From Alviniconcha marisindica (taxonomy: Eukaryota > Mollusca > Gastropoda > Provannidae), in contig JABMCL010000509.1 in the NCBI GenBank assembly GCA_018857735.1, forward strand, positions 661,001 to 725,000: 64,000 nt of DNA, read 5' to 3'. The notes under the pieces are model-generated. The model was given only the letters and a program-made list of their open reading frames with translations. It did not search any database and had not been told where the DNA came from. Each line of letters starts with the position of its first letter. Position 1 is the first letter of the stretch. Below, in pieces: positions 56,901-64,000 of the stretch. The position numbers were made by a program, and so were the translations under genes.

Positions 56901-57445
56901 GACCTTTTGCATGTTTTGGTGCTGTAAGCATTCCTCTATAGAGGAATAGTTGCTGTCGTTGAACAACCAAATGTAAACTACACTGTCAAAACGAAGAAGG
57001 CAGTAGAGAAGCAATAGCAACCGAAGCACGACGCGAAGAACAAAAAGTAAAGACGCCCGGAATGGAAATAAGTCGGCCATATTGCACGGTTCTTCTCAAC
57101 AGAGAAAAACAACTTTCAAGCACTGTCTCGCGGGAGAAAAAGGGGGTCAGCACTGCGTGCAAAAAACCCACGGAGTTCAGTTGTGCAGGTGCAGTTCCCG
57201 AACTAATGTGCAGGGAGTTAATCTGCAACAGGAGAGACTGTGCAGGCAAATGCCAAGTACAATGTGGTTCAGCTCCAACCCCAGCTGTCTCCTGCGTCCT
57301 TTCGTTGCAGGCTCACACTTGCAGTCCTGTGGCTGAGAGATGACCTGCGTTCTGCTTCTGTCGTTCGCCACCAATGCCTATACAGCTCCGCCGTAACCTA
57401 ACTCCGTTTGGCATGGAGACTCTCTGTCTCACCCTGAAGGAGCCT
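56901..57445. other. Unique sequence, no gene recognised
   Basis: A perfect palindrome TCCTCTATAGAGGA lies at 56932-56945. Overlapping frames at 57062-57343 contain several cysteines but match no domain I know. Confidence 0.4.
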
Positions 57446-57736
57446 GCTGTCCTGTAGGCTGTGACTGACTGCTGACTTAGTGTTGTCCTGTAGGCTGAGA
57501 CTGACTGACTGCTGGCGTAGTGCTGTCCTGTAGGATGTGACTGCTGACGTAGTGTTGTCCTGTAGGCTGTAACCGTCTGCTGACGTAGTGTTGTCCTGTA
57601 GACTATGGATGACTGACTGCTGACGTAGTGTTGTCCTGTAGGCTGTAACCGTCTGCTGACGTAGTGTTGTCCTGTAGACTGTGACTAACTGACTGCTGAC
57701 GTAGTGCTGTCCTGTAGGTTGTGACAGGCTGCCTGC
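57446..57736. repeat. Tandem repeat of about 29-39 bp
   Basis: Eight copies containing GTTGTCCTGTAGGCTGTGAC then TGACTGCTGACGTA, with GACT indels changing unit length. Confidence 0.95.
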
Positions 57737-57789
57737 CGAGCCTGACAATACTGACCTAACTTTGTTGTTGCCGCTGTTATTCTCAGTTC

Positions 57790-58083
57790 TTACCCGTCAT
57801 TAACGTTGGATTGTCCCCGAAGACGCACCGAGGGGGATCGAGATCCCAGACGGTGGCGGAAGAGAGACGATACCGAAGGCTAGGCTGTCACCACCACAAT
57901 GACTGCATTTCACAGTGGAGTTACCCATGTCAACGCTTTGTCAAATGCGGAGGCAAAGACACAAGACAGTGCCCTCGATCTACAACTTCTGAAGAAACAA
58001 AAAGCTGAGCCAAAGCAGAATCGAACCGGGATCCTTTTTCCTACCAGCCGAGCGGATTAGCACTGAGTCAGACCAGCTCACCA
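57790..58083 (-). mobile_element. tRNA-derived SINE (family A), copy 2, minus strand
   Basis: Read on minus from 58083: TGGTGAGCTGG, A box TGACTCAGTGCT (58070-58059), B box GGTTCGATTCT (58027-58017), 43 nt apart as in copy 1. The body has CTTCAGAAG, GCACTGTCTTGTGTCTTTG, CAGTCATTGTGGTGGTGACA and TCTCTCTTCC in the same order as 19505-19660. The 3' end (ACAATCCAACGTTAATGACG) differs from copy 1. The partial match GAGC/GGCTC is a remnant of an acceptor stem. The plus-strand frame 57811-58008 across it is incidental. Confidence 0.82.
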
Positions 58084-60037
58084 GGACGGGGACGACCTTC
58101 AGACTGAGGGAGGAACACTGCCCACTCCATTCAGAGAAAAACGTCACAAAAGTTGATCAACGTCTCCATGGTATGGTGACAGATATCTACTTCCTGATGT
58201 ACGCCGCGCGCCGAGGCTATTGCGCTCTAAATAAGATCGCTAACTACTTGAGCAACCCCAGTGACAGTAGCCCATTTCTGTTATTTTCAAGTGTTGCGTC
58301 ATTCTTGATGAGTGCATTCACGGCCGGCGTTTCTTCTTCACACCCCGATGATAGTGTCCTCTTCTGTGTTCAGCTCTTTTGTCCGCTTCCTAATCTCTGG
58401 AAACCGTCTTGACAAAATTTCAGCATACTCTCAACGTCGTTTCTTTCTTTAGCGGAATCGCTGCCGCACGTCGTGTTACTGGGTAACAAATTCCGATAAC
58501 AAATTCACGGACGGAGATGGTCAATGATGATCGTCACTGTCCTCCTTCTCCTTGTCAGTATCGTCAGCAACAGCAATGGCAGCATGAGCATTTCGTCATC
58601 ATGAGGATCACCAGCATTATCACTTAGAAACAAATTACAGCCGTTCTTTTTCTTTTTCTCTTTTCTTTCTCCGCGTTCTGCGCAAACATCAAGTATTGAC
58701 AAGGCGGTGAAGATGGCGACGACGAATCGGTCCACAAGATTACCGACGTAAACAATGAAAGGAATCCAGGCTGGCGTCCCGCGGCACGTCACGGAGACTC
58801 TGATGGGGAAACAGTGGTTATGGACAGGCAGCTATGCTAATCCTGCAAAATCTGTATCATCATTAAAGTCACTCCTCCACCACCTCCAATCCCTGCATCG
58901 ATGTGCAGATATAAATCATACAGCGGGAATCAAAAGGTCGTTTCACTGAGCCTTGCACATTCCACTCCGCAAGAGAAACTGTTTTTTTATGGCTGCCTTT
59001 TTTTCTTTCTTTCTTTCTTTTCTTTTTTTCTTTTCTTTTTTTGAGGGGTGGGGGCGATGGGGAACGGAAGCAAGCCAGTATTTTTGCGTGTCACCTTTTG
59101 AAGTCGATCGCGCACAGCCAGTAAAAGGGCTCACGTCTAATCTTTATCAGTCGCACAGCCTACCCGGCAGTCAGCGGAAACCTGCTATTCAATACAAGCC
59201 TCAGGATAAGCAAGATTTATGGACAGCCTTCCGGTGAATGTCGTCAAGCAGGGCAAAACAGATGAACAGCGCGTTTAACTGGATGATGCATGTTGTTCGC
59301 GGCCGGTCTGGTAGGTTTGATGAATCAAAACAACACAAAAGGAGCAATGAAATAATTCTGTGACATTAACAACTGGATAACCCACCATGATAAAAACAAG
59401 GCAAACAAGTAAGTACTGACATGCAATCACTATAGTAGCACATAGCGGTGCAAAGAGGGGGTAGTTAAAGCGAGACAGTCTTGTCACATTTAGAAATAGC
59501 CAATTAAAAATAAGGACATGGACAGTGGAACATTATCGACAAGTGATCAATTCCGACGGAATAAAGCCAGGAATACAGTTTGAAACGCGGTAAAAATATC
59601 CAACCACTCACTTACAAGCAAAGCAAAGACACACAAAGATGCGGCAATGTCAGTGAACGAAAACAGCGCATTAGGATATCTGCAGTGGTGTGATCCACAC
59701 ACGTTTAGAAACAAGCAACAGATGTAGAACTGAGCAAACACACAGCCAGAAACTGGATTCTTACCTTCAACTGTTGTACGTCAACAGCTGCGCTTTCTGC
59801 ATACCCAGCGCCCGGCTCCGGCTGCAACAAACAACATAGTTCTTTTAGAGATTAATAATAGCTAAAGTATTTCAACACCGCAAAACTGTGTCCCACAAAC
59901 CATACTACATGCACACACGGGCGTCCGCACACACCAGAACACCACATACAGTTTACAAACAACTAAAACAGATAGTAAACAGGTGTTAAACTACGGCGGA
60001 GGAAGACAGCAGCGAGATGGCGGAAGACATGGTATGT
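58084..60037. other. Unique sequence, no gene recognised
   Basis: About 2 kb with little simple sequence apart from TTTC/TTTTC at 58995-59041. 58750-58940 is balanced in composition, with GGCAGCTATGCTAATCCTGC and GCAGATATAAATCATAC, and could be a conserved non-coding element. I see no coding motif. Confidence 0.4.
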
Positions 60038-60256
60038 CTACTGTGTAACAAAAGGAAGTGTCTTGAGGTTAGGTCTGAAGGGGTCAAGTGGGAGGGAAAG
60101 GGGAAGGTCATTCCATGCTGCGGGACCGAAGGCGTAAAGGCCCGGGAACCAACAGTGGACAGTCTGCCACGAGCAATCTGGAGGCTGACAGTATCCGAAG
60201 CAGAGCGGAGAATACGGGAGGGTGTGTAAATCTGAGGACAGAATTAGCCCCTTCAC
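60038..60256 (-). pseudogene. LINE reverse-transcriptase C-terminus, minus strand
   Basis: The frame ends in FGPAAWNDLPLSLPLDPFRP, NLKTLPFVTQ. This is the same F-G-P-x-x-W-N-x-L-P ... L-K-T-x-F terminal signature as at 49.0 kb but from a different lineage. It reads away from the plus-strand elements. No upstream catalytic motif (YxDD) is seen and no tail is recognised downstream, so this is a short dead fragment. Confidence 0.65.
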
Positions 60257-61357
60257 TGCCCAAGCCTATAAAATATCCCGGGCTGAAAAATGCGTTCATA
60301 CACCTGCAAACTGTACACTTTCCGGTACCATAACAAATCTACTTTCAATATTGTGCGTTTTGATGAAAATTACTTCACGTGCTAATGCAAAAAAGAAAAC
60401 AAAAAGGCTTAAGGATTTCAAATTTCGCATTTTTCTTGGCTGTTTTCAAATGACATTATGGCAGTGAAAGGGTTAAGACTCAGTGCTCGCGATGCATTTA
60501 CAGCGGAGATGTTTATTTTGTACTTAATTTTTTTTTAACGCCTATCGGTCGGTAGTACCAACCGCCGAGGGTCACCCCAGGACGGAGAAGCACCGTCATA
60601 GGTCGCTACACATTCAAAGTTCTTCTCATGTCTCAATTCAATTACAATCAGGTCAAAACTACACCGGCAAAATAGTCAATACTAATTTCATATCGATATC
60701 CACAGTTGACTTATTAACAATTTTTCGAAACAATGAGGCAGCCGGACACAACGTGTTCAAGAGTATCGGTGCTTAACAAAAGTGAAAGCCCTCAAAACAA
60801 GTTTCCCAAGCAGAAATCAAGTCACATCCACTATGCAGGCAAGCGAAGGTCATAATTATCAGAGCGATACAGAGTACAAGAAAATACCAAATGCTACTTT
60901 AAAATCGACCACCGTCACCACCCCACCCGCCAGAGAAAAGAAAGGTTCATTCAAGTGCAACAAAATCAATTATTCAATTCTTCGTTGTGCGTTTAGATCG
61001 AACGACAGCTTTAATTTCCCGCTGGGATAAATAAAGTATATTGTTATTGTTAAATAAGTCAAACCACGAGTAAGAAGCAAGCAGCGAGAACGCCCTGTTG
61101 CACTAAAACTCAAGACTCAAGATTGCTTTATTAATCTCGTCTCAGAAAATGAATACAAACAAAGGTCAGTTTGGCTAGTGAAGTGGACCACAGGTTGTTT
61201 GTGTGATGGTTGTATGGTAATCGTGATGTTAGCTGGCTGGTTGCCACGATACGCTCCTCCTCTTCAAGACCTATTTAAACAGACACATGTTTTGCTCTTT
61301 CGTTTTTTCTTGCCCCCCCCCCCCCCCTCCTGTCTCTGTGTGTGTTTGCATGTCTGG

Positions 61358-61359
<2 letters not shown>
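60257..61359. other. Unique sequence with two LINE-like tails in opposite orientation
   Basis: GGGATAAATAAAGTATATTG followed by TTATTGTT at 61023-61050 looks like a plus-strand retroelement 3' tail. On the minus strand, ACGAGATTAATAAAGCAATC followed by TTGAGTCTTGAGTTT at 61142-61106 looks like another, with a TCTTGAG repeat. Both are AATAAA-type ends. No coding sequence is attached. Confidence 0.45.
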
Positions 61360-61396
<37 letters not shown>

Positions 61397-61422
61397 TGCG
61401 TTAATGCATGTGTGAGTGCATT

Positions 61423-61484
<62 letters not shown>
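61360..61484. repeat. (GT)n microsatellite with GAGTGC variants
   Basis: Two GT tracts of about 35 and 58 bp around GAGTGCGTTAATGCATG and GAGTGCATTCATG. A C run lies just upstream (61313-61327). Confidence 0.96.
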
Positions 61485-61487
<3 letters not shown>

Positions 61488-62329
61488 AAAGTTTGCCTCC
61501 TAGACAACTTCATTTTTCCCCTTACTTCAGTTTTGTTTACCGTATGCATGTTTTTTCTTCTTCGGAGTAGCGTGATGCATGATGCCCATCGTTTAAACGC
61601 ACCCTCATTTTGTTTAAATCGCACGGAGGATAATCCGCTGTTGATAAAAAAAAGAGGTTTTAATCTACGAGTGCCTACATATTCCGCAGCTGCATGTATC
61701 ATGTATGTGTCTGAGTGCAATATTTACAGAAATAACCCTGACATGTAACATCTCATATTCCCCGCAACAGACGTCGCAATCGGAAAGCCGTGATGTGTGA
61801 ACTTGTTACTGGGGTGCAACACTGATAGCGGGCAGAACCCTGCGGTTTGCCCCACTCGGCAAGCCATACGTAGATGACCTGCACTGCATCCAAACAGCAG
61901 CAGGGGGCAGAAATAAAGCTAGATGAATATTTCATGAATGGCGAAAGAATTTCACGTTAATACAGTTCGGTGTTGTCGTTACCGCTGCTGCTTTTTTCGT
62001 TCTTCTTCTTGTGGTGGTAGCGATGGTTTTCGTTTCTTCGTTTTTTTGTGTTTTTTCTTTTTCTTTTTTGTCCTTCTTCCTCTTACCCCCCCCCCCCACT
62101 CCCCCTTCTTTTTTTGCAGGTAGTTGGGTGGGTGACCGTGTGTGTGTGTGCTGGGAGGTGGGGGGTGGGGGGGGGGGGGGGGGGGCAGGGGATGAGGGAT
62201 AGTTGTCTGTTGCAATAAGTTTGGAGGAAAGGCGCAGTATTACGATCTGTACCTGGCATCACTAACGATCACAATGACAGATACAGCGGCCAGCAATTAC
62301 ACAGCGCCACTACTAACCCCATAAACACA

Positions 62330-62333
<4 letters not shown>
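61485..62333. other. Unique sequence with T-, C- and G-runs
   Basis: T-rich 62037-62080, C run 62087-62098, G run 62161-62185. No coding motif. Confidence 0.5.
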
Positions 62334-62394
<61 letters not shown>

Positions 62395-62452
62395 ACGCAC
62401 GAACGCACGCACGCACGCACGCACGCATGCACGCACGCACGCACACGCACGC
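62334..62452. repeat. (CA)n-(ACGC)n compound microsatellite
   Basis: About 30 CA units followed by about 14 ACGC/ACGA tetranucleotides. This is the same CA-to-ACGC transition as at 3.2, 28.6, 37.8 and 45.3 kb. Confidence 0.96.
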
Positions 62453-62818
62453 ACAACACTGAAAAAACAAAACAACTCAAAGAGCAGTTGGTGTAATATC
62501 AATCGGATCCTGCTGCAAAGGCCCCAGCGCTACAGTTTACACAACTGTAAACACGCAGTTTCAAGCTGAAAGGAAGGCGTTTCAGGAGAGGTGGGAGGGA
62601 ACCGGAAGTAGTGGAGGTGCGGTAGCAAGCCGACAGCTGGAAAAGGTGAAAGAACTAGTAAAGGGGGACAACTACATACTGATGCACTCGCTGACTCTGA
62701 TAACAACCACTGCTTCTATTTTCATGCTCGGTCAGAGTGTTCGTTTTAACGAAAGGCTCAAGAATTTGGTGCCAGAAAGTTATGGTCACGGTAGTAAATG
62801 CTACATATAATACACAGT

Positions 62819-62820
<2 letters not shown>
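62453..62820. other. Unique spacer, no gene seen
   Basis: No motif recognised. Confidence 0.5.
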
Positions 62821-62890
<70 letters not shown>

Positions 62891-62943
62891 CTAACAAACT
62901 CTCTAAGTTCTGTTCACTCAGACACACACATATACCCCCCCCT

Positions 62944-62983
<40 letters not shown>

Positions 62984-63125
62984 ACCCCCCTCTCTCACTC
63001 TCTTTCTCTCTCTCCACTAACAAACTCTCGGCTTTCTCTTCACTCAGACACACACACACACATACCCTCTCTCTCTCCCTCTCTCTTCACAAACAAACTC
63101 TCTTTCTGTTCACTCACACACACCC
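62821..63125. repeat. (TC)n tract and tandemly repeated TC/CACTAACAAACTCTC block
   Basis: TC at 62821-62888, then three copies of about 70-130 bp, each of the form CACTAACAAACTCTC, TTCACTCAGACACACACA, CATACCC, (CT)n. A composite microsatellite has thus been duplicated as a larger unit. Confidence 0.88.
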
Positions 63126-63469
63126 TCCCCCGCCCCCCTCCTCCTACCTGCCACCCCGTCTTCCTTTGCCGTCGTACCTACCGGCATCACAGTCTGTCCC
63201 ACTTTGCCCTGACTGTGTTGGTCAGTTTACATCAATCAGTCTCCGCGTCAGCCTGCAGCCAAATCGGTCGATACATCAAGCCATCCAATTCCATCATCTT
63301 CTCGTCATCCGCCTCCACCGCCACACGCATGTAGCCGCACTCTTTCTTTCCGCGCAAGAACATCTCACGTCGGTCCGCATCTCTCGCGTCGTGGACTGGG
63401 CAATCATTGTGAAGCACTGACGACGGACCGTAAGCAATGCATTGGCAGCAAACGCTTTTGATGTTATTA
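63126..63469. other. Unique sequence, no gene recognised
   Basis: Overlapping frames on both strands (to 63420 plus, 63561 minus) without recognised motifs. Confidence 0.4.
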
Positions 63470-63950
63470 CAGTCAGGTCTGACCTGTTTGGCATGGTGAC
63501 AGACACACAGCCAGACCGTAAGTAACTTGCTGTTTTGTTGTTCTTGTTTACGCGCAATCAACCAGCCAGACAGAGAGAAAAGAAAAAAGAAAGAAAGAGG
63601 GGAAATGGAAGGAAGGAACCCTCATTATCAAGTTAAACGTATCTGACGGGGAAAACACACTCCCAGACAGACAGAAGAAAAGAAGAAAGAAGGGCCGTTG
63701 TCATCAAGAGTGGCCTGTTTGGCAAGACACACTCACAGATAAACAGACAGACAAGAAAAAAGAAAGAAAAGAAGAAAGGAAAGAAGGAAGGACCCTTACT
63801 ATCAAGTCTGACTTGTCTGGCACGGAGACAGACAGACGGAAAGAGAGATAATGACAGAAAGAAAGACAGCCAAAGTTAAAGAAAGAATGGAAGGAATAAA
63901 GCATGAAAGGAAGGACCCTCATCAATTCTAATCTAATCTGAAACAGAACG
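63470..63950. repeat. Diverged repeat of about 100-130 bp with purine-rich linkers
   Basis: Five loosely similar segments begin near 63470, 63618, 63698, 63788 and 63915, of the form CCCTTACTATCAAGTCTGAC, TTGTCTGGCACGGAGACAGA, then CAGACAG and A/G-rich sequence. It is old and continues towards the window edge. Confidence 0.65.
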
Positions 63951-64000
63951 AGGCCCAGAGCGCATGTACCTGTGGTGGAGTGTATATGCCTTATATTTAC

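Noticed and set aside
57811..58008. 65-codon plus-strand ORF (MSPKTHRGGSRSQ...)
   Set aside because: It is the reverse strand of a tRNA-derived SINE; the similarity to copies at 19.5 and 50.2 kb is at DNA level and on the other strand.

Overview
This is a repeat-dense stretch of animal nuclear DNA. I find no complete host gene in it. The organism is most likely a lophotrochozoan, probably a gastropod mollusc. The grounds are the style of its retrotransposon remnants (RNase H domain with a (TGAAC)n tail, LINE tails ending in GCGCTTT...(ATT)n), short SINE tails ending in a GACTGGGCGTTAAC motif, an extreme load of (CA)n, (CT)n and CAGA-type microsatellites, and no prokaryotic gene organisation. 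This assignment is inference. Most long open frames in the window come from microsatellites or from minisatellites whose unit length is a multiple of three, or which happen to lack stops.

Layout. 0-7.4 kb: microsatellites, a 17-bp minisatellite (2.19-2.44 kb) and a 176-bp SINE with a perfect 11-bp target duplication (5.99-6.18 kb). 7.5-8.5 kb: a decayed array of about 25-30 bp units interrupted by a 627-bp MITE with long inverted ends and TAA duplications. 10.2 kb: a 30-bp minisatellite. 11.97-17.82 kb: a 5.85-kb satellite of about 87 units of 67 bp. 18.6-22.9 kb: a LINE 3' end, a 35-bp-arm hairpin, a tRNA-derived SINE, and a 47-bp array split by a 1.7-kb Kolobok-like DNA transposon (TTAA duplications, AGG...CCT ends) that still encodes an 82-residue THAP zinc-finger protein. 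23-31.9 kb: microsatellites, a second LINE 3' end and 29- and 46-bp arrays. 32.0-33.1 kb: an 82-bp array with a decayed flank. 33.1-43 kb: one possible first exon, LINE tails and several minisatellites. 44.6-45.3 kb: a broken RNase H domain of a non-LTR retrotransposon. 46.5-47.2 kb: an eight-copy 33-bp repeat in an open frame. 48.9-49.5 kb: a LINE reverse-transcriptase C-terminus bracketed by near-identical 48-bp inverted repeats. 50.2-52.2 kb: a headless SINE, a 36-bp array, a 63-bp array and a second SINE with a 12-bp target duplication, nested in an older relative. 57.4-58.1 kb: a tandem repeat and an inverted tRNA-derived SINE. 60 kb: a minus-strand LINE C-terminus. 62-64 kb: microsatellites and a diverged repeat of about 100-130 bp.

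The window is mainly informative about repeat biology. Two DNA transposons sit inside older tandem arrays whose unit sequence lets the empty site be read directly. LINE and SINE tails run straight into microsatellites. Recognisable SINE tail motifs appear to have been amplified into a minisatellite. The middle of the 67-bp satellite looks like poor consensus sequence rather than true divergence. All functional statements come from reading the sequence; no database search was possible.
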